This document shows, in pieces, positions 9,667 through 20,294 of a stretch of DNA of 64,000 bases. The notes beneath the pieces were generated by a model. That model was not told the DNA's origin. It searched no databases and was given only the letters and a program-made list of their open reading frames with translations. The stretch lies in the NCBI GenBank assembly GCA_001465935.1, contig LNKV01000019.1, positions 310,001 through 374,000 on the forward strand, read 5' to 3'. A program made the translations under genes and the position numbers. This DNA is from Clarireedia homoeocarpa. Its lineage: Eukaryota > Ascomycota > Leotiomycetes > Helotiales > Rutstroemiaceae. Numbering within the stretch: the stretch's first letter is position 1; every line of letters starts with the position of its first letter.

Positions 9667-11977
9667 TTATCCATGAAAATTTTCCTGAAAGTAATCAGGG
9701 TACTGATATGTTGTGTTCTAAAAGTGACGAACTTTTGGATAGGCATCATTCGCGCTAGAGATACCATGCAGTACAACATAGACTATTGAAATCGGAATCG
9801 GAATATACGCCGAGAACATATACACATACAGACACATAGACATACATCACACATACATATATAGCGAAACAATAATGCATCAGTGCATTCGCTTAATCTC
9901 CTTACATTCGGACTGACAGTGTACAGCATAACTTGCAGCTAGCAATGCTAGCATAACTCTGGGAAGCATCCAAGTGCCCAAGAATGGTATGGAAGCCACC
10001 AAAAGTTATACAGAATACAATGATGCCTTATGAATTCTCTTCCAATGAACTTTGTTTTGATTATTAAGTCCCTTCCCACACTCTAAGATGTTTTCGCCTC
10101 GGCCTTCGCCCATGAACCCAGTGTTTCTTCGCTTAATTTCAGCTCTCTGTTTCATTTGGCTTCTGTCACTTGTCACAACGGGAATAAGGAAGAATCACAC
10201 GTGGTGAGAAACCACGCTATCGAGTGTTCAGTCACTTGGTAAAATGGTTCAGTCAAGTGGGTTCTAGTGATTTCAGAAAAGCACAGACCACAATTGAATC
10301 AAATATGAGAGACTTTTACCAACAGGACGGCCCCTGTGTATCTCTTCTTGAGACAGAACGATTGACCAAGAAAGTGAGAAGCGTTTGAACGATTACGTTT
10401 CTTGCAACGGGTCAACAACACCTGACTCTGACTTGGCTTCCACCTTGGCTGTGCAGGACCTGACGCAATATTACAAGTGTTTTCTACCGCTGACAGAGTG
10501 CAACAGATTCTGCTCGATGTTTTGTTCTCCCTACCATCCTTCGCAGGCGGAGAAGAAAATAAGGGGCTGAGGGGATGACCGGATCATTGAGTTTAAAAGC
10601 TCGGATCAATTTTTTTCCTTACACAGCCGCCCTCAATTTATTATTTCCTGCAATATCCGAAGATCGAAATATAAATAACTTTTGTTGTCCCGAAGAGCAA
10701 CGGGTCTACCGCAGAGCTAGTACAGTCTTGTGCAGAATTCGGCTATCAGTTGAATCTGAGTCAGCCCACACGGAGCAAGGAATTGATGGCAACTACCGAA
10801 GTGTTGGATCACTCTTCCCCATGAAGATTGTGCTTCCATTGGATGCACTAATGATTCTCTGAAGATCTAGAACCCACTGATCGTACTGGACCTGACTCCG
10901 CAACGAGGATCTCCTTCGGTCACTTGGCACCAGTCGGATCTGGAGAAGATGTCATCTTAAAGGACTAGATCCCATCAGCCTCACCCACTACCACAGTTAG
11001 CAGCCCCGACAACAGTTTAAGTTATATTGTTACGCCTTCGAAAGAGTTAGTGCGAGCCTGGAAGGTGGTCCCACGTGCTGAATTCACGGCGTTTGCCTGC
11101 CTGCCGTCCCTTTTTTCTAGTAAACATGTCAACCATGCAAGTGCAGACGATTGGAAAAACGCTCGAGATTCTTTCAAGGAACAGTCTCTCGAATGATTTC
11201 AGAGATCCTTCAATAACTTCAATTCTTATCCCGTCATGTGCCGAATACTCACAAACCTTCACCCCAAATAAGGTGGGGGAACTGGTGTGTAGCACTTAAG
11301 GAGAGAGGACACTGGACTCCGGGGTTGCGCGAAAGGCTTGTCAATCTCCCAGAGCAAAAATTTATTCATTAATGCCCCCACAAGTCTCCAAATCACCGAT
11401 CAATTTGCACAAATCTTACACGCTACTCATTGTCTCGTTTCATGAATATCCCGCATGCCCACTTTACCATATCATCACTTCGCATATCTAGCCATTTCTT
11501 GGCCTGTATCAAACGGGATTCAGTCAAGTATCCCAGATATCATCCCGCGTTCGATGGGATTTTCATGTGTGGCGTTGTCTCAATAGCGTAACAAAGGAAG
11601 AAATCTGCTTGGCGTTATCAAACTGAAGAATGGTTGCTAGAATAATGAGGGAGGTGTCTCTTGAAAAACTCATGCAAATCCGTTCTTTTTCTTGTCATAT
11701 GTGAAGTATTTCCTTTCAGTCCCTCCTTTTATTTCGTTCCTGCCTCGGTTTTCCGGCCTTCATCATCACCGTCGTTGGATAAGGTAACTGGACCGTTTGT
11801 CGGTATCAGCAAGACTAATCCGCGTTTTTTTTCGATCCGCTCCCGCATCTATTAAGACTGTGTTGCTGTGTTAAGCAATGTCTTCTGGGAAAATCTTTTA
11901 AATTTCATTTAGTAGTACCTAGAAGTGAGAGGTCTTCAACACGTTCAGCTAGGGAGTGATTCACAGCGGACGACACA
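9667..11977. other. 2.3-kb intergenic region, nothing recognised
   Basis: Open frames are short (60-95 codons) and unlike known families. An ACATAC/ACACAT-rich stretch lies at about 9819-9860. No tRNA, long repeat or transposase-like frame was found. It could hold the promoter of the downstream membrane-protein gene, or a decayed gene I cannot recognise. Confidence 0.45.
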
Positions 11978-13384
11978 ATGGAGATTGTGACATCCATTGT
12001 AAGTGCTTCAAAGAGCGCTCTTGACCTCCACTAACGTTCTATGCAAGGTCATTCAAGCTCTCCTGATATTTATAGCTTTTCTTGTCACTCTTCTACGAAC
12101 CTGGGTTCGCTTTTGCCTAGAACTTCGCGACTTGACACTTGCCGATTTTCTTGTATGGGGAGGATGGCTCTGTGCCCTGGGATGGGTGGTTTGTTCCATC
12201 AAAGCTCTGTACCTCCAGATCGACCATCCATTATCAAACGACCTCACGACTGATTCCGTCGCTTATTTAAAAGTATGTGGACATTCCGCGATACTGTTGC
12301 TGATGGATCAAACGAGATCACTGGCTTATGCTTCTATCTTAGACCGTCTTTATATCATGTTACTTCTTCGACGTCGGACTTTACTTTCCTAAGGCTTCGC
12401 TCATCGCTTTCTACTGGAGGTTGATTCCGCACGGATTCAGAAATTTGAGGATAGGAGTATATATGGGCACGATCTTCATGGCCGCTGCATTTGCCGCAAG
12501 TGTATTGACTGATTCATTGCTCGCGCCTAATATCTCCGATAACTGGTATAACACAATCAAATCCCGCTTCTTAGAAGCATCATCAACTCACATTCCTTCT
12601 GCACAGGTCACTAGAAAACCAGTTGGATTCTATATGGAACTCGTATAATGATTTCGCCATTAACTGGGCGTTGAATTTCGCCACGGACCTCTTACGTATG
12701 TACCACTCATGCACACTTCCATGCTAGCATCGACTAACCAGATATATCGTTTCAGTCTTCTGCCTCCCCTTCTTCATTATCAATTGTCTCAAGCTTCAAC
12801 GGCGTCAGAAGTTGGCCCTCATTGGGGTTTTCTCCTTGGGTATCATTACAATGGCTATCAGTCTTGCTCGTTTCATTGCATATACTACAACCAATTACGA
12901 CATCGATGACGCATCCGGAAGTGAGTTACCCCATCTCTTCCACCTACCTTACTTTTACTTTCTTCCGCTGTTCTCCTGCCCACCCAATTTACGCCCCACG
13001 CCATGCTCAGTCGCTGATCCCCTCCCAGATACATGGTGCACAGCCGAAATGTGCACCGGGATAATCGTTGTCTCCCTGCCCTACCTCAAACCGCTACTCA
13101 CGCGACGAAAAAGGTCCAATTCTTCAACGCGCACCGCCAACATATACGCCCCAAACAGCTCCAGCCTTGCCCTTGGAGACCAAGGGGGGGTGAGCTCACA
13201 TGTCCGGTGCGGAAACGCAGATGACGAAGTAGAATTGGTCTTTCTCGATCGGAAACCAAGTCTGTGCCCTACTGGAGACACAGACGGAAGTGAATTTGGA
13301 ACGAGGATCGAAGACAATAAAGATGGTGTGATTGTTACGAGGGATGTGTCGGTTATGAGTATAAGAAATGTGGATATGTCCTAG
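11978..13384 (+). CDS. Fungal rhodopsin-domain integral membrane protein (PTH11/SAT4-like, seven-helix)
   Basis: Six exons: 11978-11998, 12048-12272, 12343-12545, 12607-12695, 12756-12920 and 13029-13384. They give 352 residues with consistent phases. Several membrane helices are visible in the usual order of the fungal rhodopsin-domain family (PF20684). The second helix is followed by a D-L-T-L-ADFLVWGGWL segment matching the family's 'D-D-W-L' region. Then come FDVGLYFPKASLIAFYWRL, a C-L-PFFIINCLKLQRRQK helix and loop, and a late T-A-E-MCTGIIVVSLPYLKPLL helix. The C-terminal tail of about 90 residues is polar. The function of most members is unknown. Some are linked to plant-pathogen signalling or lie near secondary-metabolism genes. 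Exon 1 encodes only seven residues, so the start is the least certain part. Confidence 0.75.
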
Positions 13385-14358
13385 GCCTTTGGAGAATGAG
13401 AGCGGGAGTTGGAAGTTTCATTTCATGACATTTCATGACATTTTATGTTGTATGCATCTATATATATGTACATATGTCAAATACCAGTACATACTTTCTG
13501 ATATTTGGTTTTGTACACAAGCGAACCCGGGGGGGGGAAGGGGGTTGGAGATTCTTTATAGTGTCAGTGGTTGAATGGTCAAGCTGACAAGAAAGTGGTC
13601 TACAGTTTACTTGAGACCGGAGAGCAAAATGTATATTTTACATCATTCTACAAGATATCCGTCTGGTTTATCGGTCTTCCTCGAACTGTCAACAAACACT
13701 TTCCTCTGAAAAAAAAAAAAAATCCGCTCTCCGCACATTTTACTCCACTCCTGCCCCACTCCAAACCTCCTCAACTGTTCTTCGGCCCCAACCCACTCTC
13801 CAACCCACTCTCCAACCCAAATACAACCCAAATACAACCCCATAACCGCCAATCCCTTCCAAGCATTTAGCATTACCCGTCATCAAGCCAAATAAATATT
13901 CTCACCATCACATTCTAATCAATCTTCGACATGGGGAGCACGATGCCATCCATATCCATTACCATCTGGCGACATCAGTACACCTGAAATCACAGTAAAC
14001 CATGCACCATTTTCTCAAGTAAAAATCACCAGCAATAACCGTCAACAACCATTTATTAATACGCCAAGGCTGTCGAACCGTCAGAGATTGTAAGAGTCTA
14101 CAGGAGAGCTCGGCTAGTGATTACAACATGTATGATGTCCAAAATTTTCGCTATGCCGACGAATGGGTCCTTCTAAACAGTCGAAAAACAAATCATAACT
14201 AATGCCCGCTGTTTTGGAAACTTTCATACCAGAGTAACACTCACTCCTTCCACCACACGACGCCAAGACAAGGTACCATTCGAAAGCAATACCTCCAATC
14301 AACACCATGAGATGCTTACATTTCCACAAAACTGTACCACATTATCGGACTTCGACAC
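13385..14358. other. Intergenic region, no supported gene
   Basis: A duplicated CATTTCATGA motif occurs near 13420-13440. There is a G-run at 13529-13537, an A-run at 13710-13722, and tandem CCCACTCTCCAA and AATACAACCC units at 13790-13838. No coding signal was convincing. Confidence 0.45.
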
Positions 14359-15212
14359 TCACACCCAGTCTCCTTCAGCACGGCCAAATGACCCGGGTCG
14401 TGTCCTTGCACTCGATGGCTCCTGAACCCCATCTTGATCTGCCGGGGTGATATTGAGTTCTGGTAGAACATTCCCCTGATTGGCACCCTGCTGAGGCACA
14501 ACCGGCCCTTGACTACCACTTCGTCGAGATGGGGCGTTCCCTGGGGTATGGGCTTGTTCAGGCCGAGGTAAAGGATGATCAGATGGTGTCTCAGTCCTCG
14601 GGTCTCTCCTTTCCCCATTTCCTTCCGCATTACCCTGAGAGCCGCGCAGTTCTCCAAGTTCCACATCTGATTGAGAAAAGATTCCTTCTTGCAGAGGGTT
14701 TATATCGCCATCCTTTCGGTTCTGACTCGAGCTATGATCACCCTCTGCGGTATCGGCAGTATTGCTTGGTTGCTGTGGAGGAGTCGTCAGGAGAGGCTCT
14801 GGTGGCTCGTAGCCGTGTCTTCTTGCCCATCCTGGCTGAATATATTCCATGACTGGAATCTTAATTTTCATGAACAAACATTGAACGAATTCGCAGATGG
14901 TTTGTTTTGGTGCGCCCTGTGTGACCACCGCGGCACCATGCAACGGAAAGTATTCGTAGGTACACTCAGTGCAGTGCTTATGGGGACAATTTTCCGCACT
15001 GCAGTTCCGGAACCAGCGAAAATTTTTAACTGTTGATGTGCCGCACTGTATGAGAACAATCTTGTCAGCTGACATGAACTTGAGGTATACTTTAGTATGA
15101 CAATCTCTCGACCAGGCGAGTGTAGCTCAAGAGGATTAGCCTGTAGGATCCTACCAGGAGAGACTTTGACATGCCAGGAGGACGATGAATGGAGAAACTT
15201 ACCTGACAGCAT
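14359..15212 (-). CDS. Hypothetical Cys-rich protein with a disordered C-terminal half
   Basis: The main frame is 14359-15068. It can be joined through a GTAAGT...GTCAG intron to a 10-base first exon at 15203-15212, giving 239 residues starting MLSADKIV. A simpler alternative starts at the ATG at 15075 (MSADKIV, 238 residues), and both give the same protein body. Residues about 12-45 carry a compact Cys/His set (C-G-T-S, then C-x4-C-x2-H-x2-C-x2-C) compatible with a small zinc-binding fold. The rest is rich in P, Q, G, E and S and looks disordered. I do not recognise the family. No signal peptide or membrane helix is seen. It may be a lineage-specific protein. Confidence 0.5.
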
Positions 15213-16104
15213 GTCCACCTTGTATACATGTTTTCAAAGAGCAACTGAAAAGTCCAAGTGATGAACTGAGGATGAAGGATGAGTGTGGTACTGTGCGTAT
15301 AAGGATATTGTTGACCAAAATTGAGAGTGCGTGTAAGAGCTATTGAATGAATGAGCGAATATGAGATGAAATACTAGAAGAGTTGAGATTATTGTGATCA
15401 AGAAAGTGGAAAAGAAAAACAACAAGAGTTTGAAAAATTGGTTGTAAATTTATGGGCAACATCCACTTGGATAGTTTGTCGCTCCTTCCTATCAATACGA
15501 AATCATAAGATAACATGCCCTGCTACTCATGTCATGAAGAAGCAGCATTTGAGAAATTACTGGAAAGGTGCATATGTGGAAGGAGGTACACTCTTACCGC
15601 CAATGAGATGATTCTTTTTCCTGCTTCAAACTCACGGTAATATCGTCTGTGACTACCCACTGATGAAGCACTCGGCATGGGCGAACGGAGAGGAAGCTCT
15701 TTCTTTTATAATAGACACAAAGCTTAAGGCGATTGTCCTCAGAAGCTTTTGAGATAAGGGAAATGCTGCAGCTGCGCCCAAGAAAACAAGCACCAAAGTT
15801 ACATTGGAAGGGTGAGTTAAATTTGCGATGCTGCGGTGGAATGGATTTTATGGTTCAACTTGGCAAACAAAGGTGATTTTTTGGTGGCCCATTATAGACT
15901 TAGCCAGGTAGGAAGATGTAGATAGTTGTTTGCTGCAAAACAATAATTTGTGGGACCTGTATTTCTCATTTTTCCAAAGCATTCATCTATATCACATTCC
16001 CATCCCATCCGAAACCATTTGCATACCCCCATGTCGCGCGACTCTCCCCCTTCATGTTCTGATCTCGTCAATTAATTTATTACTCCTACTTATAACTTTG
16101 ATAT
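15213..16104. other. Intergenic region between the Cys-rich orphan and the sirtuin 3' end
   Basis: It contains the probable promoter of the minus-strand orphan (15213 upward) and the 3' flank of the sirtuin gene. No ORF with recognisable similarity was found. Confidence 0.45.
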
Positions 16105-17427
16105 CTATTCATCTGTTGGAGATGGCTCTATCGATCCGTTTGGCATATTCTGTGGCATAGTCGCGTCGGTAGCCACTTCCTGCTGACCAGCAGGCTTTTC
16201 TATGAATTCTTGACCATCAAGGGTGGTGACTCTAGTGGTGGTACTCGAAAGTTGTTCCTTATTGAAGTTGGCGAGGTCTTTAAAAAGACTGGAACGGTCA
16301 GGAGGTACTCCGGACATTGCAGATTTTGACGAGACTTCGAGTTCCTTTTCATGACTGGGAGAGGTACCGAAAGGCGGTTTGTAGTTTCCATCTTTTTCAA
16401 GAACAGCATTTACTTTCTTAGTATGGGTGTCTGATAATTTCACAGTGTCGTCAATCTGATTCGTAAGACTCTTGATGTCTGCTTCGAGAATTTCATCTGG
16501 AGACATGTTACGTCTTGCTTCCTGCAGTCTTTCAGCCTCTTTCTCCTTGTTGTCTCCTCCGACTGAACGCCACAACTCCTCGAGCTCGTCCCTCCATCCC
16601 AAAGCATCAGCAAGTTTCCTGACTCCGCTATCACAGTCTCCCTTAATAATCACATCGTCCAGTCGACATCCGAAATCCCCCACCGACTCCATATTGAATA
16701 GCAACCTTGGAACGCCTTCGTTTACCATGGTCGGCAATGAAGCGAATGGCTGTACACTCAAGCTTGTCCCCATAACGATGACGAGGTCGCCTTGCCGAGG
16801 CACGTGCGTATTCATGTGGAACTCTTTTGGAAGCTGTTCACCGAAAAATACGATATCTGGTTTCACAAGACCGCCACACTGTGGCACTAGACACGTAGCA
16901 GGATCTCCATCTTCCACAGCCTTTTTCATCAGATCTCCAGGATAGTCGGTTTTGCATTCAATGCACCTCTGAGTAGCGAAACTACCATGGGCTTCAACTA
17001 TGTTTTCGGGGATGACTCCAGCTCGTCTTTCCAGACAATCGATATTTTGTGTAAATAGCTTTAGAAGTAGATGCTTTCTTTGAAGTAGTGTAAGAAAAGC
17101 ATGAGAAACTGTTGGATAGAACTTGCCGGGATACAGCTCCTTAGCCAAGACGTAAAACGGGCCAGGGTTTTCGCGAAAGAACTCAATATCAAAGACGGCT
17201 TCGGGATAGGGTAGGTCTAGTTCGGCCAGGTTGGCGTAGATTCCAGTATCTGGGGAACGGAAATCGGGTATTCCCGCACTGGTAGAAATGCCAGCGCCGG
17301 TCATCACGACGATCTTTTTAGCCTTGCCATCCTTGATGAACTTTGCTATGCCATCAATACTTCGACTAGAAAGAACTCTAGGAGGTTCATTGGGATCGAT
17401 TTGTTGATGAGAAGCTTCTTGGCCCAT
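16105..17427 (-). CDS. HST2: Hst2-type NAD+-dependent protein deacetylase (class I sirtuin)
   Basis: A single exon of 440 residues. The SIR2 catalytic core spans about residues 35-285. It has the NAD-binding GAGIS motif (44-48) with GIPDFRSP, QNID (127-130), the catalytic His147 in HGS, and a zinc-binding cysteine quartet (C155, C158, C179, C184). FGEQLP and the MGTSLSVQPFA segment complete the Rossmann fold. These match Hst2/SIRT2-type enzymes, which remove acyl groups from histone and other lysines and shuttle between cytosol and nucleus. The C-terminal 150 residues are charged and extended, as in Hst2 regulatory tails. The N-terminus MGQEAS fits a myristoylation signal. The gene is divergent from a polysaccharide deacetylase gene, with 451 bp between the two ATGs. 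Confidence 0.95.
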   Translation of the reverse strand: MGQEASHQQIDPNEPPRVLSSRSIDGIAKFIKDGKAKKIVVMTGAGISTSAGIPDFRSPDTGIYANLAELDLPYPEAVFDIEFFRENPGPFYVLAKELYPGKFYPTVSHAFLTLLQRKHLLLKLFTQNIDCLERRAGVIPENIVEAHGSFATQRCIECKTDYPGDLMKKAVEDGDPATCLVPQCGGLVKPDIVFFGEQLPKEFHMNTHVPRQGDLVIVMGTSLSVQPFASLPTMVNEGVPRLLFNMESVGDFGCRLDDVIIKGDCDSGVRKLADALGWRDELEELWRSVGGDNKEKEAERLQEARRNMSPDEILEADIKSLTNQIDDTVKLSDTHTKKVNAVLEKDGNYKPPFGTSPSHEKELEVSSKSAMSGVPPDRSSLFKDLANFNKEQLSSTTTRVTTLDGQEFIEKPAGQQEVATDATMPQNMPNGSIEPSPTDE

Positions 17428-17878
17428 CTTGTTGCGTTTGTCACGTTTTTGTGAGCTTGGATTCGCCTTGATGGCGAGGTCTGTGACGTCGACCTTTGTG
17501 GTGAAGAGAAGTAGCCGTGCCTCAATGATCGTCGAATGAAGTCTGCAATAATTAATATACCTGGATATTTATTGATAGTTGAGAGGAATGGTTACGAAAC
17601 CCTCAGCTTGCCGACAGTGGACTTCGAGGTAGAGTTGTCAAAACGAGCCCCGTAAGCAGAGATGAAACAAAATCGTTGGTTGAGCTGCGCCACAAGTGGG
17701 GTTGACATCGTGACACCCAGCCACTTCTCAAAAGCAACAGCCACTACCATCATTCACTGATCTTCCTGATTCACGTAGAGCCTCTTACACAAATTCCTCT
17801 GCGTATTCCTAGGATACCTTCTGGCAATAATTCTTGTGCATGGCATGACTGAAAGATCATATTCTCACTCAGATCCCA
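17428..17878. promoter_or_regulatory. Shared divergent promoter region of the sirtuin and polysaccharide deacetylase genes
   Basis: Only 451 bases separate the two opposed start codons and no gene fits between them, so both promoters must lie here or extend into the neighbouring gene. No specific element could be assigned. Confidence 0.55.
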
Positions 17879-18784
17879 ATGCGCTTAGGCATAGGCGCAC
17901 TCATTCGCGCAATCCGTCGGGCTGCGACACGATTCACAACGGTACCCCTGAAGCATATCAAGATAGACGACGAAGAGAGTGCTGCCGCTGATCACAACTA
18001 CCATTTACCTTTGAGATCACGGCCTCGATCACTTGGGACGGCCAGAATGATTCTTCTCGCGCTGCTGACTTTACTCTTTCTGGTACTTCTATTTGCCTAC
18101 ATCATCTACAGACCACCAAAGCTTGTGATTGACTACTTGCAATGGAAATACCCCGACGTCTTGTTTCATCTAAAGCTACCACAATCATCCCGTGTCATTG
18201 CCTTGACAATCGATGACGCGCCTTCGGACGAGACAACAAGAATCTTGGATCTTTTGAAAATCTACAACTCCAAGGCGACGTTCTTTGTTATCGGTAGCCA
18301 GATCGCTTCTCATCCTGATCTACTACGTAGAATTCACGATGAAGGGCACGAACTGGGCAATCACGCGTGGGCCGACGAGCCATCTGTTCAACTCCCGTTA
18401 TCTGAGCTGGAACATCAAATTAAAGAAGTAGAGGCATTGCTACCGCCCAATCGTCCAACCACCGGATCCAAGATATCCCCAAAATATTTCCGACCTGGGT
18501 CCGGTTTTTTCAGCAAGAAAATGGTGGAGATGGTGAGGAAGATGGGATATCGAGTTGTTCTTGGCAGCATTTATCCTCACGATCCGCAAATTCATTATCC
18601 TAAGATCAATGCGAAGCATGTCTTGAGTATGGCACGGCCTGGTGGTATCATTATCATGCACGATAGAAGGTCGTATTCTGCAGCTGAGATAGAACTAGTT
18701 TTAGGAGGGCTGAAGAAGAAAAATTACAAGGTTGAGTCAATAGGGGGAATGATTTCAGTCCTCGGTACCGACAAAGTAAGGTAG
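17879..18784 (+). CDS. Membrane-anchored polysaccharide (chitin-type) deacetylase, NodB fold
   Basis: A single exon of 301 residues. A basic cytosolic N-terminus is followed by one membrane helix (about 57-77), a type II signal-anchor arrangement. The NodB domain runs from about 104 to 298. Motif 1 is TIDDAPS (110-116), with Asp112 and Asp113 as likely catalytic base and metal ligand. Motif 2 reads NHAWADEP, where His162 is kept but the second metal-binding His of the usual H-x2-H or H-x3-H pattern is not present and Ala165/Asp166 stand there. Motif 3 is RPGSGF (205-210) and motif 5 is IMHD (259-262). The family deacetylates N-acetylglucosamine polymers in the wall or during secretion. Loss of the second His makes activity uncertain. 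Confidence 0.82.
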   Translation: MRLGIGALIRAIRRAATRFTTVPLKHIKIDDEESAAADHNYHLPLRSRPRSLGTARMILLALLTLLFLVLLFAYIIYRPPKLVIDYLQWKYPDVLFHLKLPQSSRVIALTIDDAPSDETTRILDLLKIYNSKATFFVIGSQIASHPDLLRRIHDEGHELGNHAWADEPSVQLPLSELEHQIKEVEALLPPNRPTTGSKISPKYFRPGSGFFSKKMVEMVRKMGYRVVLGSIYPHDPQIHYPKINAKHVLSMARPGGIIIMHDRRSYSAAEIELVLGGLKKKNYKVESIGGMISVLGTDKVR

Positions 18785-19277
18785 TCGACTGGATTCTCGA
18801 GATCTCTGACTAGACGACGGTCGCAGATTATAGTTTCTCATAACAATCTATATTTCTCGTACATTTTCCTGTCGCCTACGAATGCAAATCATGAGCAAGT
18901 TCAAGATCACCTTGCTGCGCTTTTCCTCTAATACGACGTACCTCTACGGTTGTAGATCCTCGATACATACCACCGGAACAGGATGCTAAGCTATCACCGC
19001 TCAATACAGCTGTCGAGCGCCGTGCAACCTCCTCATGCATCTTAGATCCATACGCTCTATTTCTTCCATGTTTTAGAAAGCTTCGACCCAGGTGCCAGGA
19101 GGTAAGATTTCTAGTCCATGTAGCGCATGGAATCCGTTATGTTTCAGATGATAGTTAGTTTTGAGCTTATCACCATAAATCTCATACCTTGTTTATTGGT
19201 TTTGATGCGACCCTCCAAGCAAATTACCCAAATCAAAGCAGATGGCAACAACAGAAAAGCCCTATTTTCTATTCGAT
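18785..19277. other. Convergent intergenic spacer
   Basis: The 3' ends of the polysaccharide deacetylase and the 2EXR gene face each other across 493 bases. No ORF or repeat of note was seen. Confidence 0.5.
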
Positions 19278-20294
19278 CTATGATCTTACATTCTTAGCAT
19301 ACACATAACGCATTTTTGGCCGATTCCCCTCATCATCAACCAACAGCTCAAACGAATGATCCAGCACAGCTTTGGGGTACAATCCCCTGTCGTCCAATTG
19401 CGGAAATCTCAAGCCAGCCTCTACTCTTTTCTCATCATCTACACGCTCCAACCTCCTTCGCACACGCATTTCCACATCTACATCCAAAAATGCTGTTTCC
19501 CCATCTTTTTCATTCACATCACCCTCCACATCTAACACGAAATACACCTCATCCAGATTATGAAACTTACTCAGCACCCGGCCCAGCCAATGGTCATAAG
19601 TCGTGAATGTCCTCCGTTTTAACTTTGCTTCATCAAAACAATCCAAAGTACTGTAGTCTATGGCGACTCGCCGCATATCATAGTATTTCGGCATCTGTAC
19701 ACTCGGTTTTTCGCCAACAAGCTCCACCACAGTAGCAATGCCCTTAAGCCACAATATATCATGCTCCCATTCCACTTGATCGTCCTCAGGACAAGCTATA
19801 AATGGCGCTGCGGTGGGAAGGTGGGAGTGTTGACTTGCGATTTGCTTTTCTGTACGAATTTGAATTTTCTGGAGGATTCGCAGCCAGTTCAGTTTGTGAT
19901 ATAAGGCGCGCGATTCACGACAGGTGAGGGTCGAGGGGTGGGGATTCAGCCGCTTTGAAATGTTTAACGGCCAAGGATTCTGAGCCGTTGGGCTTGAGTT
20001 AAGTTCGAGAACGTGGATGTGTGGGAAGGAGAGGTAGAATGTCCATATGATCTCGCGAATTTCGTATGGTAGTTGGGAGAAGAGGGGGAATGTTGCTGCT
20101 GGCGCGGTGGATGTCTTGGGAGAAGATGTAAGATGATGAATTGAGCTGAATAGCTTCTGTACTTGTCGAGCGCCACATGGTTCGAGGAGGCTTTTGACAG
20201 ATCTTAGAGACTTTCGGCTGCGTTCAAAGATTATATCACTTGTAGTTTTGGGATCTGGTAGAGCCATAACGGGTGCGTGTATTATATCAGTCAT
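19278..20294 (-). CDS. 2EXR domain-containing protein
   Basis: A single exon of 338 residues. From residue 69 the sequence FPLFSQLPYEIREIIWTFYL is the hallmark opening of the fungal 2EXR domain (PF20150), named for two conserved ExR motifs; here EIR at 79-81 and a later CRESR at 125-129 fit. The domain resembles F-box-like folds and is greatly expanded in ascomycetes, but its function is not established. Residues 1-65 are basic and Ser-rich. The C-terminal part is charged, with a predicted mixed fold. No membrane helix or signal peptide is present. Confidence 0.8.
   Translation of the reverse strand: MTDIIHAPVMALPDPKTTSDIIFERSRKSLRSVKSLLEPCGARQVQKLFSSIHHLTSSPKTSTAPAATFPLFSQLPYEIREIIWTFYLSFPHIHVLELNSSPTAQNPWPLNISKRLNPHPSTLTCRESRALYHKLNWLRILQKIQIRTEKQIASQHSHLPTAAPFIACPEDDQVEWEHDILWLKGIATVVELVGEKPSVQMPKYYDMRRVAIDYSTLDCFDEAKLKRRTFTTYDHWLGRVLSKFHNLDEVYFVLDVEGDVNEKDGETAFLDVDVEMRVRRRLERVDDEKRVEAGLRFPQLDDRGLYPKAVLDHSFELLVDDEGNRPKMRYVYAKNVRS

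Noticed and set aside
9667..11977. Repeat-induced point mutation or transposon relic in the long gap
   Set aside because: No run of TA-rich CpA-depleted sequence or transposase-like frame could be seen by eye; RIP indices would be needed.
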